A stretch of 64,000 nucleotides of DNA from Blastocystis hominis (GCF_000151665.1 NW_013171860.1:746138-810137), one strand, 5' to 3'; positions 22,349-37,886 are shown, counted from the stretch's first letter. Numbers and translations are program-made. The notes: generated from the sequence alone by a model not told the origin.

Positions 22349-25300
22349 TCAAACACAACAAATATTTAATTGTTGAATTAGGAATTGCGCTGCAATTTGC
22401 TTTTGGGGATTATCGGAATAGACCTGCACCGCACGCCTCAACGCTTGTCTCAAGTACTCTAGATCGCCTCGTTTTATTAGTAATAACGCGTTTTCATGCT
22501 TTGAAAGGATGCGGACAATGATCTGAATGCAGATATCGCAGCGCTACAATCGACTTGGCGATTTCGTTCCTACCTCTGCTTCTTCTGTAAACCTTTGAAT
22601 GCAGCAATGCAGTAGCACGGGAATAAGGTCTTCTCCACAGTCTGACACGGAGAAAAAGCTTGCAACCGCCTAAGCATAACACAGGAGAGAGAAAGCCGCA
22701 CAGTCAGCGAAAGAGACACGAGCAGATTATCCTTTTCATAAGAGAGGATGAGGATCAAGTGTGGATAGAACGTTTTGAATACATAGGTGGAATACTGAGC
22801 ATCGATGGATTGCAGTACGAGTGTGACACACTGCAACAACGAAGCAATGTAATACCGATTTCGCTCCTTCTTCTCTGTAATAATCTCGCTATAATCACAG
22901 TATTTTCCCAGCACAGAGCAAAGTTCAGGCAAAAAGGAGTCACTTTTGTGTACATTCAGATCTACTACCTTTTCTTTTAATACAGGTTTCACATGCTGGA
23001 TTTCCAAGCAAATGCAAAACGCAGCCACGTGGGCAGCCGACGTAGTCACATGCGCTAATTGGGTCGCTGTGAGTTCTTCCTCTTTTTCGTTGATTTTCTC
23101 GTCGGTTTTCTCGCTAATTAGAGGATTCTGAACCGCCTTCTCCGTTTTTTCTGTATACTCTCGCAAAGCCACAAACGCATGTCGGAATGTGAATCCCAAC
23201 AATTCGCTCGACGCCAATTGCTTCCCGTGCAGAATCAAAATCCGCTGGATGCAATAGAAAACGGTTCGATGCACCACAAAAGTCGCGGGAAACGGCTTCG
23301 CGCTTCGCGTGGGGGCTACAAGCGAGTGCTGAAGGAGCAGCAAGAAATCGAGAACGAGCTGCGCCGAATCGAAGGGAACGCGAGTGAACAAATCTGCGAA
23401 AAGACGCAGCGACGCCTCGCTTTTCTGGCAAATCGCAAGGCGGAAAAGCTTTCGGAGATTGGAAGGAAACGCAGCGAAAAAAGCGTCGACTTGCTGCGAT
23501 GTCTGCTCACTCGAAGCGAAGAAACGCGGCGTTAGAAGAGAAATCGGCTGCGATGAAACGTCCAGCCATTCGACTCGGAAATGCTCGGCGAATTGAAGCG
23601 GGAAAAGCTCCGATTTGTCGAATTCGCGGAGAGGAACGGACTCAACAAATGCGAAAATGGATTGTGAAAGCGGCTTGAAACACACCGCGATCCCTACAAA
23701 ATAGAATTCGAAGAGAAACAAAAACAAGGAACCAGCTTTTCCATATCCAGCGACTTGCTTTCCAGCGATTTCCACACCAATGCCGCCACGATCTCGTTGT
23801 CCCCCGCGGAATCCGACCCCCATTTCTCCAATGCGTGCAGAACCAGCTGATTGGACTGCTTGCACGTGACCAATCCCCATACGGTTTCCATTCGCTGCGG
23901 ATTCGCGGCTGCCGATTGAAACAACGCGACCAAACAATCCGCAAACGCTTGTTGCTGCGAGGGATGGGGCGACGACGCGTCCAGAACCGCGGCAACGACG
24001 TCTTGCACGGGGAGAAAGGGAATGCAGCGGAGCAAATGATCGAGGAGTCGGTTGTTGACTTGATCGTTCCACGCCAGAAAACGAGTCAAATGCTGTCCGA
24101 GCAGATGCGAAACGGATTCATCGGGCGTTTCCTTGTCGAAAAACAGGCGAAACGCGGCGATGATTTCCATCGCGTTGGTCTGCGAGCATCGCTGAAGCAA
24201 AACCTGCGCGATGTTCATTGGCTGCTTCTCTAAACACACCGATAACAGACCGGTCTATAGTCAAGATAACCGCGGTTTCTACGATCACTTCGCGGCTCAT
24301 TCCCGCGTCTTCTTTGCCCAGAAAATCGACGAGTTCCTGCGCGAATTGCGAAACGCGACCCGCTGCTTCGGAGTAAAGAATCGCGGTATGAGCGATCGAA
24401 GAAACGATCGCGGGGAGATCGCCATACAACGAAGCGTTCTGATCGCGGGGATTATGGCTGGCTTTGGCAAAGGCGCGCGTTGCGTTCATGCAGACCGAAA
24501 GAAGCGACTGATCGGCGGACTGGACGTAGCGACGCAGTTGGCTTTGATTCAAGCGAAGCAGACGCAGAACAAGCAGTCGGAGGAGCGAGTAAAACGCGGA
24601 TTTCTCGTTGTCGTCTTTGCAATACGCGGCTGACGCCAATCCGTTGAGAAGAGAATCGATTTCGGAGGTGGGGAGCGGACCTCCGCGCGTTTTCAACTCG
24701 CCGAGCATCATTTCGAAATCAGAACCACACAGTCGAGAAACAGACTGGCATTTTGTAGCCAGCTCGTGGATCGCTCTGCGAATCTCCTCGTCGTTTTGAC
24801 CGTCGCGTTCGAGTCGCTTTCGCTGGACTTCGAGGACGTTTTGCTGCTCAGTGAGGGAGGAGAGAATGGAAAAATAGAAAGAATGCGTGTGGGTTGCGAG
24901 GATGGAGAGCGTTCCCAGCATTTCATTGGACCCGGTCGATGCGATTTGCTGGTAGCAGGAGAACAAAAACTCCATTTCTTCGAGAACAGGACGGGTTACG
25001 GATCGAGAAGAATGAAGATACTGCTGAAAGATGAGAATCTGCGCGTTGTAGCAGGGAAGCAGCCATCGCTGATTACACTCTTGGGAGTCAGATGGAAAAG
25101 TCAAAAGAGAGCAAACCGGAAGAATGTGAAGAGAGGATGGAGTGGAGAAGAGGATGAAGATCACAGAGAGAATCAAGAGAAGGAAGGGACCAGAGAGAAG
25201 AATCCGGTTCCTGTGATGATTCCTCGCTGATGACTTGAATGAGGGAAGATGAAGAATTCGAAGGAACAGAATCTTTCACAATCAGATTTTCGATGAATTT

Positions 25301-25855
25301 GGAGTTTTCAAAGATGAGGCAAAGATCTGTAAAGACTTGAAGCAACCATAATCTAATGAAGACAATACTCGATCCATTACTTGTTTTCTTTATCCATTTC
25401 GATCCAACTTTGAAAAAGCTGCGATGTGTTGTGGCGATATAAACAAACGATCGACCATAATATGAAACGAAGATAGCGCTTGAACGATTTGCACGACTCT
25501 CCCTACTCAATGAATGAACAAGAACAAAAATCCACCTTCCGTTTTTCAATCAAAGGTTCCATAAGAGTGGTGAGCAAATCGCGTTGAACTAATTCCTCTT
25601 TCTGATTTGCACATTGGCGTAAATACCAAAATCTCACACTCTTTAAGGCATTTTCAAGCGTAATCGCTCCTTGAGAACGTTTTTCGCCAGGACCGTATTT
25701 GCAAGCCGCAATAAATGTTTCATCGGAATTATTTCTTTTTATGAATCGGCAACAAATCAAAGATACACTCCTTCCGAACGAATGATCCGAAGACAGTCAG
25801 TAATCCCCAAAATTCCGGTGCTTTTCACTTCTGCAATCTGAACCGTAGATTGCAT
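22349..25855 (-). CDS. Long alpha-helical (HEAT/exportin-like) protein, unassigned
   Basis: From ATG at 25855 (MQSTVQIAEVKSTG) a 32-nt intron leads to YGPGEKRSQGAITLENAL and ENALKSVRFWYLRQC. Further exons are Leu-rich amphipathic helices (for example LLDHLLRCIPFLPVQDVV, LFQSAAANPQRMETVW, FADCLVALFQSA) ending ALLLIKRGDLEYLRQALR and AAQFLIQQLN. Splicing removes at least seven short introns, about 1100 aa in all. The texture is that of a karyopherin or HEAT solenoid but I recognise no family. The encoded TGA is at 22351..22349; alternatively a T at 22369, 4 nt and a TATTTGTT variant would complete TAA after LIQQ. Several exon joins are uncertain (around 24.1-24.3 kb and 25.1-25.2 kb). Confidence 0.6.
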
Positions 25856-25891
25856 GCGTACAGCTCCCTGTTCAAAAAAACTATCTGGAAA

Positions 25892-28925
<3,034 letters not shown>

Positions 28926-29183
28926 TAACCAACCCTTAAAATCCTCCAAAAACTAATGGTGAGATGCCGAATAAACAGAATACAACGTTACCACTGAGTA
29001 TGGACGAATCCTTATTTTCACTTGGCCACATAAGATAGGATGGACACTGCAATATAGGCGCAAACAATAATAATTACAAATTATTAGCTTTCGCACAGGC
29101 TTATAATTGTTTAGTGAATAAAAAGAAATGGCAGGCGCAACGACATGCAAGGAGAAATCCCTATTTTCTCCTCACTGAATCGA

Positions 29184-30819
29184 ATGCAAACATTACTGAT
29201 AAGAGGAACTCGAACATACCGTAGGTTACAAGCGAAAAAAGAGGCTAATTTGTGTAGTGGGCAAGCCTAGCGTATTTAGAGCCATCGCCCGCTCTTTCGC
29301 TGCTGGACCCGCTGCCCCCGCTGCTGGCAATGCCGCTGCTGCTCCCCCACCACCCCCAGAGAGACATCACGGAGGTCTGTCTGTAGTTTGTTATTTCGGA
29401 GCTGAACGCGTAGGATCAAGATCGTATCTTTACAAACCTTTACAGCCAGTATGATTGGCATATTGATAGTGCCATGGAGCGTGGTTTCTGGTACAAGACC
29501 AAGGAGCTTCTGGAAATGGGTCCCGATCAGATCATTGCGGATATCAAAGCGTCGGGTCTGCGTGGACGAGGAGGCGCTGCCTTCCCTTCCGGTTTGAAGT
29601 GGAGTTTCATGCCCAAAGCCTCCAAGGACGGTCGTCCGAACTTTTTAGTGGTAAACTGCGATGAGTCCGAGCCCGGAACCTGCAAAGTAGGCCTTGTAGC
29701 CATGTCCTCACCCTAATCAGGATCGCGAGATCATCCGGAAGGACCCGCACGCCCTGGTGGAAGGCTGTTTGGTAGCAGGTTACGCCATGCACGCGCGTGC
29801 GGCGTACATCTACATCCGCGGAGAGTTCTACAACGAGAGCATCCGTCTGGAGGAGGCGATCCACGAAGCCTATCAAAAAGGCTTCCTCGGGCGAAACGCC
29901 TGCGGCACCGGGTACAACTTCGACGTCTTCGTGCACCGCGGCGCGGGCGCGTACGTCTGCGGAGAGGAGTCTGCGCAGCTGGAGTCGCTGGAGGGCAAGC
30001 AGGGCAAGCCGCGTCTGAAGCCGCCATTCCCCGCGAACGCGGGTCTGTACGGGTGTCCGACGACGGTGACGAACTGCGAGACGGTGTCGGTGTCGCCGAC
30101 GATCCTGCGGCGCGGCCCGGAGTGGTTCGCGGGGTTCGGCCGGAAGAACAACGCGGGCGTGAAGCTGTTCGCGATCAGCGGACACGTGAACAACCCGTGC
30201 GTGGTGGAGGAGGAAATGTCGATCTCGCTGCGCGAGCTGCTCGAGAAGCACGCGGGCGGCGTGCGCGGAGGCTGGGACAATTTGCAGGCGGTGATCCCCG
30301 GAGGCGCGTCGACGCGCGCGCTGAATAAAGTGGGTGCGGAGAGGAAGATGGACGGTAGGACATGTGCGATGTGGCGCTGATGGACTACGACTCGCTGGGA
30401 TCGTTCAAGTCGGGACTGGGCTCCGCGGCCGTGATCGTGATGGACAAATCGACGGATATGGTGAGAGAGAGAGAGGAAGAGGTGATGGGTAGATGGCGGC
30501 GATTCGGAATCTGTCGCACTTCTATATGCACGAATCGTGCGGACAGTGCACGCCGTGCCGCGAGGGACTGCCGTGGGTGTACGATATCATGTGCCGAATG
30601 GAGAGAGGACAGCTCGAGGAGAGAGAGATCGACATGCTCATGGAGATCGGAACGCAGATCGAGCTGCACACCATCTGCGGTCTCGCGGATGCGGCCATCT
30701 GGCCGATCGAGGGATTGATGCGGTCGTGGAAGAAGGAGATCCTGGAGCGATCCCGCCATCCCGAGAACTATCACCCGGAAGACTATTTCCAGAGAGCGTG
30801 GAGCGGAAAGAAGCTGTGA
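29184..30819 (+). CDS. NDUFV1: NADH:ubiquinone oxidoreductase 51 kDa subunit (complex I flavoprotein)
   Basis: Holds FMN and the NADH site of complex I. Presequence [12 protein letters not shown] plus an Ala/Pro-rich leader, then [35 protein letters not shown] (NADH loop), [41 protein letters not shown], and [11 protein letters not shown], three cysteines of the 4Fe-4S cluster, with the fourth in HTICGL. Introns of 29-37 nt, all in phase. TGA at 30819, poly(A) motif about 35 bp later. Fits the partial respiratory chain known in Blastocystis organelles. Confidence 0.95.
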
Positions 30820-31139
30820 GAACGAGAATCGAAACTGAAAACGTACTTTTGGGGTGTTTGTTGGATACGAGGATGAGTGGAGATGCAAATGGACATGGAG
30901 AGAGATTAGAAAAGGAAAGGAAGAATCGCTTTTATAAGGTGGAAGCAACATATATATATATATTTATATTCATAAATGGGGTAGAGATACGAAAGGATTG
31001 GAAAAACAATTTGAATTAAAATGCCTTCTGCAGTGATCATCAACCATGCAATACTCCTTCCAAAAATCCATTCACCCATTTCCTCCTCATTCCATGTATA
31101 ACAACAAACACGCCATACATAGACCACACCTACTACTTA

Positions 31140-32568
31140 TTAAGCGTTCTCCCCGAGCTCCTGTCCGTGCTCCATCTCCATCTCCTGGGGGACTTCCTCG
31201 TCGCCATAGGCCACTTCGTCCTCGACCGACGCCTCCTGGTACTGCTGATACTCGGTGATGAGGTCCGCGAGGTTGCTGGAAGCCTCGGTGAACTCCATCT
31301 CGTCCATTCCCTCGCTGGTGAACCAGTGCAGATAGGCGCGTCGTCGGAACATGGTCTCGAACTGCTCGGAGACGCGCGCGAACACTTCCTGGATGGCCGT
31401 GTTGTTGCCCAGGAACGTCGTCGCCATCGGCGACCCCGCGGGGGCCACGCTGCTCACGCTCGTCGTGATGTTGTTCGGGATCCACTCCACGAAGTACGGC
31501 GCGTAGCGCTGGTGGATCTCGCGCATGCACTCGTCCACGTCGCGCGTCGCCACCTTGCCGCGGAAGATCGCCGCCGCGGTCAGATAGCGGCCGCGGCGCG
31601 GGTCGCAGGCGCACATCATGTTCTTCGAGTCGAACTGCTGCGAGGTCAGCTCCGCCACCGTGTACTGCCGGAACGCGCTGTTCGCGCTGTTCGTCAGCGG
31701 CGCGTAGCCCGTCAGGAAGAAGTGCAGACGCGGGAACGGAATCAGGTTCACCGCCAGCTTCCGCAGATCGCTGTTCAGCTGACCGGGGTACCGCAGACAC
31801 GCCGTGATCCCCGACATCGCGCGCGAGACCAGCTCGTTCATGTCCGCGAACGACGGCATCTTGATGTTCAGCGACTGCGAGCAGATCTGGTACAGCGCCT
31901 CGTTGTCCAGAACCACCACCTCGTCCACGTTCTCCAGCAGCTGGTTCACAGACAGCGTCGTGTTGTACGGCTCCGTCACCGTGTCCGACACGTTCGCAGA
32001 CGGGAACACCGAGTACGACATCACCATGCGGTCAGGGAACTCTTCCTTGATCTTCGACAGCAGCAGCGTGCCCATACCCGAACCCGTGCCTCCTCCAAGA
32101 GAGTGCGTCAGCTGGAAGCCCTGCAGGCATTCGCACGCCTCCGCTTCGCGACGGAGAACATCCATCGCTTGGTCCACCAGCTCGGCTCCTTCCGTGTAGT
32201 GACCCTTCGCCCAGTTGTTGCCAGCGCCGTTCTGGCCGAATACGAAGTTATCCGGCTTGAACAGCTGACCCACTTCAGTGGAGCGAATAGCATCCATCGT
32301 TCCGGGTTCCCTAAAATTAAGAGGGAGGGAGAGACAAATACAAATCGATAAGCAGAGCACGAGGAACAAAGCGACCATTCAAAGCTTGGCTGTAAAACAC
32401 GTTCAAGTCTTCGTTTGGCTCGACCTGGGTCTGACCCATGCTGTCGATATGATGTTCCTTGTTGATAACCTCCCAGAACTTGGTACCAATCTAGAAAGAA
32501 AGCAATAACTCAAAATTCCATACCTGGTTACCACACTGTCCGACCTGCAGATGGATAATTTCTCTCAT
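31140..32568 (-). CDS. TUBB: Beta-tubulin
   Basis: Starts [15 protein letters not shown] at 32568, with the MREI autoregulation tag of beta-tubulin. A 32-nt intron and a 31-nt intron interrupt the first quarter ([29 protein letters not shown]). The rest is one exon: [12 protein letters not shown] nucleotide-binding loop, [34 protein letters not shown] (after LNS), and an acidic tail ending ELGENA. Encoded TAA at 31142..31140, poly(A) motif about 50 bp on. Essential for microtubules; the EB1 gene of the window acts on the same polymer. Confidence 0.97.
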
Positions 32569-32873
32569 GTGTTAGCAGAAATGAATGTAGATTTGCTATT
32601 CAAAAAACCAGAATAAAACGTCCAAGCGGTTTCATTATGGCGCCTTTTCTATTTTCTTCTCTCCCCCGCTGTGAAACCGTTTCCCTCTCATTTCAAAATC
32701 TAAAGGATTTGCAAGAGGTTGGGAGTGTCAACGCTTTGTCACGCAGTAATCTATTCATCGCCAACGTAAAAATTATCCCGGTCATGTGAAAACAAACAAA
32801 GAGGCAAACAAGCAAGTCAAGTCAAGTCATTTAGAAGTTGAAGAAGCTACGCCTAACTAAACACGCCCATTTC

Positions 32874-33664
32874 TTACTCGAAATCAGTCGACGGGGCAGC
32901 CGCGGCAGGGGCAGCATACGCCGGAGCAGCATACGCCGGAGCGGCGGGAGCGGCCTGCTCCTCCTCTTCCTCTTCTTCAGCAGCAGCAGCCTTTCTGCGG
33001 CTACCACGAGCACGACGACGACCTATCCTTGATCTTCATCTCCATCACTACGTCCAGACTCTGGAGGAGGCGCCAGAGCACCGCTCTCATCGACCTCGAT
33101 GGCATCCTCCACCTTTCTTTTGTTGTGCCTCTACCTCTCATTCCAAAAAAACATCGCCCACCTTCTTGTTCTTGATGGACACTTCCACGTGAAGCGTCTC
33201 TCCCTCCTGCAGAGAGTAGTCCTGCTCCTCGCTGTCATCCTCGTACTCGGGCTCATCCAGGTACTTCTTGTACTCCTGCAGAGCGATCTTGAAATCCAGA
33301 GCCTCCGAACGCTCCTGGAAACCAACACCAATGTAGGCCTTCTTGCGGTCCTTCTCGATTCTCATCACGAAGTAACGAGAAGAATCCAGCACAGGCTCAA
33401 TCACCTAAAGAGTCATTTCAAGTGCCCAAATCGAACAGAAGGACCATCGTCACGAATCATGGTGGAGGCAAAGACCTTCTTGTTGTCGTCAATGAGCTCC
33501 ACGAAGCAGCTCTTTCCTCTCAGGACAACAGTCAGAGAACCCATCCAAATCTGGTTCGTCCAGCCAGCAGCACGGTAACCCATACCCGTATTTCGTGGGG
33601 GGATCTTGTAGACATAGCATCTGCGAATACGGCAGAGGACTTGCTCAAATATATCGTCTTGCAT
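32874..33664 (-). CDS. NECAP: NECAP, clathrin-adaptor associated protein
   Basis: ATG at 33664 starts MQDDIFEQVLCRI. The NECAP PH-like domain follows: YVYKIPPRNTGMGYRAAGW, WMGSLTVVLRGKSCFVEL, then after an intron DSSRYFVMRIEKDRKKAYIG, GVGFQERSEALDFKIALQ. The tail is Glu- and Ala/Pro-rich (KAAAAEEEEEEQAAPAAP, repeats of AYAAPAYAAP) and ends APSTDFE. NECAPs bind AP-2 and steer clathrin-coated vesicle formation. Three introns of 29-31 nt. Stop TAA at 32876..32874. Confidence 0.88.
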
Positions 33665-33784
33665 AATCTATACTATCTGTGAGCAAATCTTCTGCCAATG
33701 GATGCGGCCGAGGATCCAAACACCTGCACCACCACTTACTTGACTAATTTAAGGAAATGATGCTAAGATTAATCCAAAGTTGGG

Positions 33785-33792
33785 AACCGCGG
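33785..33792. promoter_or_regulatory. AACCGCGG element in the NECAP/Utp12 spacer
   Basis: Lies in the 300-bp spacer between two divergent genes, 121 bp from the NECAP ATG and 173 bp from the Utp12-gene ATG. A minus-strand 25-nt GT-AG segment also starts at its CCCGCG^GTT, so a spliced leader exon cannot be excluded. I see no other feature in 33665-33964 apart from possible tiny minus-strand ORFs. Confidence 0.35.
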
Positions 33793-33964
33793 GAATGATG
33801 GAAAATGAATACTGGCAATTCTGTTCCTTGGACATAGGAAATAGGAGAAAACCGCTGTTCTGCATGCACATCTTTAATAGCTGTGGGAGGCGATGAGAAA
33901 TAGAGCGTTGGAAGAAAAGGAAACTCCTTTACTTAGGTTTATTTTTGTCTCCCGTGTTCCCACA

Positions 33965-34679
33965 ATGGCCTCAACGGGTTCCAACGATTGTTATCCCCTA
34001 AGAATTAGAGCAAAACTCGACAACCACCAAAGCACAGGAAACGAAATGTCTAGAGGTGACAAATGACTGCTTATTATCATTTCTAAACCGTTCGATCAAG
34101 GAGTCGACGCGTAGCTCAAACTATGGAACTCCTTCGGATTGCTTGACCAAACTGCGCAAAGCGCTTGATAAAAACGATAAAAAGGAAATCAAGAAAATTA
34201 TCCGCATGCCAGCGAGCGTATAAGTGCCATGTTGGAGTAAGTTTGTAGTTTGCCAGGAAAGTGGTTCCAAGTTTGAGTAAAGGTCATGTAACGCAGTTTA
34301 TTGATGTCCTTGATGAAATTGTGGTGGAAAACCCTCGTGTAGTTGTTTTGTTGTTGGTCTAATCGGTTAGAAGGGAATTGAAGGAGCGAATTGGATTCAC
34401 TCACTACTTTATGTTCACGGGAACTATTTAGATTCGCTTCCAGATTTGAAGGTGAAGTTGATGAATTTGCAGCGAGTAGAATTGTGTGCATTGTGTTAGT
34501 TGAAGCTTGTCTCTACACATTCCGTCATTTATATGCAATTACAAAAGATTGCAGGTCGTGTGGAGTTGCTCACCCGACTTTCTAATACAGATTATCATGA
34601 TGAATCAAACGTGGATGTTACAGGAATGGGTGAATCGGATGAAGTTGTGGAGTCGGCGGTTCTGTCAGAAGATGAATAG
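33965..34679 (+). CDS. Utp12-domain protein without WD repeats (small-subunit processome)
   Basis: Starts MASTEQNSTTTKAQE; a 31-nt intron sits at the fifth codon. The spliced protein (about 180 aa) has CLTKLRKALDKNDKKEIKK, FARKVVPSLSKGHVTQFID, EGANWIHSLLYVHGNYLD, and MQLQKIAGRVELLTRLSN, the helix pattern of the Utp12 domain found at the C-terminus of WDR43/Utp5, WDR3/Utp12 and relatives in U3 pre-rRNA processing. The WD propeller that normally precedes it is absent; the gene starts just before the helical part. An acidic tail (ESDEVVESAVLSEDE) ends at TAG. Four introns including one of only 24 nt. Probably a stand-alone subunit binding other Utp12 domains. Confidence 0.65.
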
Positions 34680-34901
34680 GATTTTTTAGAGTAATCAGTT
34701 CTTTTCTGTTGTTTGTTGTAAAGTATTGATTCGTCTAGTACTTTGGAAGAGCTATTGATTTGTAAAAGGTCGAAAGGAAGGACACAAAGAATAGCAAAAA
34801 TAAATGGTATATTTATTAGGAAATCGCCTTTTCTCATATTTTTTTTGCCTTTTGATTTGACCTTGTAGGAAATGTAGAGGCTCGCATAACGTTTGTAGAA
34901 A

Positions 34902-37139
34902 ATGCCCAAAGGAAGCGATAACGCATTGGGAAGAGCAATTTTGAAGGATAAGGCAGCTGCGGCACGATCAAAGAAACAAGAAATGAGAAACAAGTATATT
35001 GCATTTGATAGTGCGTGAAAGTGTAGAAAGAAGATGGAAAAGGCTCAAGCTGGGCTTATTCCCGACGTTGGCCTTAAGTCAATTTTAGATGTAAATAATC
35101 TAGTGGGTTTTTGAGGGAGGGTTGATGGGTAGGATGATTTCTTGGATACGGTCGCCTTATCCCAGCGGAGTTTTGAAACAGAAAAGGGTTCTGCTACGAT
35201 TATCGACCGTGAAGTTCGAGAAGTCGTTGATGATTATGACTACGAATCTACCCGTAAATACCGCACGATGGCCATTCCCCGCCGTCCCAAGTGGGACGAA
35301 GCCCGCTCTCCCGAGGAACAGGACCGTTTAGAGCGTGAAGAGTTCCTGAACTGGCGTCGCAACGTGGCGAAGTAGTTTTGCCGCCTTTTTTTCTAATTTC
35401 CCAGACACGTCGAGCACGAAACAGGCGCAGTGGCTCCGTTTGAGAAGAACTTGGAGGTGTGGCGTCAATTGTGGCGTGTGGTGGAGCGAAGCGATCTGTT
35501 GGTGCAGATCGTGGATAGTCGCAACCCCCTGCTGTTCCACTGCCCCGATGTGGACGTGTACGTGAAGGAAGTGCATCCGTGCAAGCAAACGGTGCTGATC
35601 GTGAACAAGGCGGATCTGATTCCGGAGTACGCGCGTGTGCAGTGGGGCCGGTACTTTGACTCGATCAATCTGCCGTTTGTGTTCTTCTCGGCGAAGGCCT
35701 CGTCGCACGTGATCGATCAGGAGTTGGAGAGGAAGGAGAAGGAGGAGCAGGAGCAGCAAAACCGGGAAACGAACGAGGAGGAAGAGGGAAAAGAAAAGGA
35801 GAAGGAAAAGGAAGAGGAAGAGGAGGAGGACAAAAAGCCGGTTTGGCGAAGCCGAAACGCCTTCGCTGGACTGGATTTCGATGATTCTTCCGAGGATGAA
35901 ACTGAGGAAGAAGAAGAGGTAAAAGAAGAAGAATCCGCAGAGCCGATCGCTCAAGCCCAGTCCCAACCCTCCGCTGAGCCCTCCACACAACCCTCCGCTG
36001 AGCCCTCCATTGCCTCCGATATCCGAAACTACGCCACAGAAGACATCCTCGAGCCCTCCACAGAACCCTCCACAGAACCCTCCACAGAACCCTCCGCTGA
36101 GCCCACAGCGTCGGATCTCTTCTCGCAGGCGGACGCATCGGAGCTGGCCTCTCTGCACTGCACCGCGGACGAGCAGCGTCGCTACCGCATCCACTCGCGC
36201 GCCGAAGTGCTCGCCTACCTGGAGGCGAAGACGCACGAGGCCTTCGAGGCCGTGCAGGCCTACGACCGCGCCCATCCCAGCAGCACCGCGAGCCCCGACT
36301 TCGCCGATCGCCGCGCCGTCGTGGGCATGCTGGGCTTCCCCAACGTCGGCAAGTCCTCCCTCATCAACGTGCTTCTGGGCGTGTCGGCGACCTCGCACGG
36401 CGCGGTGCGCGTGGCGGTGGGCGCGACGCCGGGCAAGACGAAGCACCTGCAGACCGTGGTGCTGTCGGACTCGCTGCTGCTGTGCGACTGCCCGGGTCTG
36501 GTGTTCCCCGTGTTCATGAACACCAAGGCCGATCTGCTCTTCAACGGCGTGCTCCCCGCGAGTAACATGCGCGACTACATCAGTAGGCTCCTTCCGGACT
36601 CCTCGATCGCTAGGCCCCGTCCGGCTCGTCTGCCAGCGCGTGGCGCGCGAGGAATTGGAGCGCGTCTATCACATCAAGCTGATCCGCCATCCGCTCGACC
36701 CGCCCAACGCCGTGCCGCACCCGCGCCAGCTCCTCGCGGAGGTGTGTACGCAGCGAGGATACATGGCGTCGAACCACAGCGGCGTGAACGAGCCGCGCGG
36801 AGCGATCGTGATTCTGAAGGACGTGCTGAACGGAGTGCTGCGATGGTGGATTCCGCCGCCCAGTTTGGGGGTCATTCCGCAGAACCCAATCGCGTCCTTT
36901 ACGGAGCACGCGGAGGCGATGGACCCCAATGAGATGAGCACGGAGATGATCGGTAGGAGAGGAAGGAGGGAGAGCTGAGGGGTAGCCGAATTGCCGATGA
37001 AGGAGGAGAATGGAGGCAGACACAAGCCGAGGGTCCGAAATGTGAAGGAACGCAGCGGGAAGAAGAACCATAAGAATAAGGGAAAGCAACAGATGGGCGC
37101 TGCGCAGTACAACGCGTTGGGAGCGTCTCAGTATATTTG
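34902..37139 (+). CDS. LSG1: LSG1, circularly permuted GTPase of 60S assembly
   Basis: Releases NMD3 from cytoplasmic pre-60S subunits. MPKGSDNALGRAILKDKAA, then PRRPKWDEARSPEEQDRLE, FEKNLEVWRQLWRVVERSD, IVDSRNPLLF. Permutation is visible: the G4 motif NKADL comes before the P-loop GFPNVGKSSLINVLLG and the G3 DCPGL. Between them is a long Glu-rich insert with an EPST repeat (36.05-36.1 kb). A basic end (KKNHKNKGKQQ) is typical. About six introns, 31-42 nt. The end reads CAG TAT ATT TG, then 4 nt, then TGTTTGAT (37144-37151): poly(A) addition would give TGA. An encoded TAA five codons later is the alternative. Confidence 0.9.
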
Positions 37140-37143
37140 GAAC

Positions 37144-37151
37144 TGTTTGAT
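37144..37151 (+). terminator. Variant poly(A) motif TGTTTGAT of LSG1
   Basis: Preceded by in-frame TG (37138-37139) plus 4 nt, so poly(A) addition could create TGA. Weaker than the exact-octamer cases because an in-frame TAA lies at 37153-37155. Confidence 0.45.
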
Positions 37152-37190
37152 ATAAAAACAATTTGTTGGCAACCGTATTGTTTGCTTGGC

Positions 37191-37706
37191 ATGCAACCAG
37201 AGCCCAAGGACCTAAGCCAGGAAGAAGTAGAGAGAGTGTTAGGACCTGTAATCTGCAGATCAATTTTCTGAAGGATATCTTTTTCGTTTTTGATAAGGGA
37301 CGAGATGGCGATATTTCTTGCACTGAAATAAAGAATTTACTCGCCAAGTTCGGCTTCGAGCATTCGTTGAGGGACATTGATGACATGATTCGAGAGAAGG
37401 ACCTGGACCAGGATGGGCGAATCAACTTTAATGAATTTTACAGAATCATTTCCAGAGACACTTCTAGTTTAGGTATCGATTTGCTGTTCAATTGACCCTA
37501 TAGAAAGAATGATGGAAGCAAAGCAGATTTTTGACTTGTGTGACACAAACTCCGATGGAAAGATTGATAGAGGCGAGTTGAAGGCGTATTTCCAGAAAAT
37601 TGGCATTCCACTCTCCGAAAAAGAGATCGATGATATGATCAGCGTGGCTGATGGAAATCGCAACGGTTTTGTCGAATTTGAAGAATTTGTGAAACTATTC
37701 CAGTAA
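37191..37706 (+). CDS. Four-EF-hand protein (calmodulin/centrin-like)
   Basis: About 150 aa after removing introns of 32 and 31 nt. Starts MQPEPKDLSQEE. EF loops: DKGRDGDISCTE, DLDQDGRINFNE, DTNSDGKIDRGE and DGNRNGFVEFEE, all with the Asp/Asn-x-Asp/Asn-x-Asp/Gly pattern and the position-12 Glu. The first loop has a Lys at its second position and the last begins ADGNRNG, so both may bind calcium less well. The helices (IFFVFDKGRDGD, AKQIFDLCDTN) fit the calmodulin superfamily but not calmodulin itself. The ATG lies 40 bp after the LSG1 poly(A) motif. TAA encoded. Confidence 0.85.
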
Positions 37707-37886
37707 TCAACCAGTGTACTATGTGCAACTCTTACTCTGTGTTCCATGTTTGTTTCTTACCATTTCGTTAAAAGAAGGGGTGGGGAGGCACCGACGAAGC
37801 TAGAGAGTGTCCTTCCAGGAGTGGAAAAACCATCATGGAACACAACGTGAATACGCAACAAACAGATAACCCACAGTCGTGATTTC

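Noticed and set aside
31167-32351. Plus-strand ORF of 394 codons over beta-tubulin
   Set aside because: Antisense shadow; beta-tubulin on the minus strand is certain.
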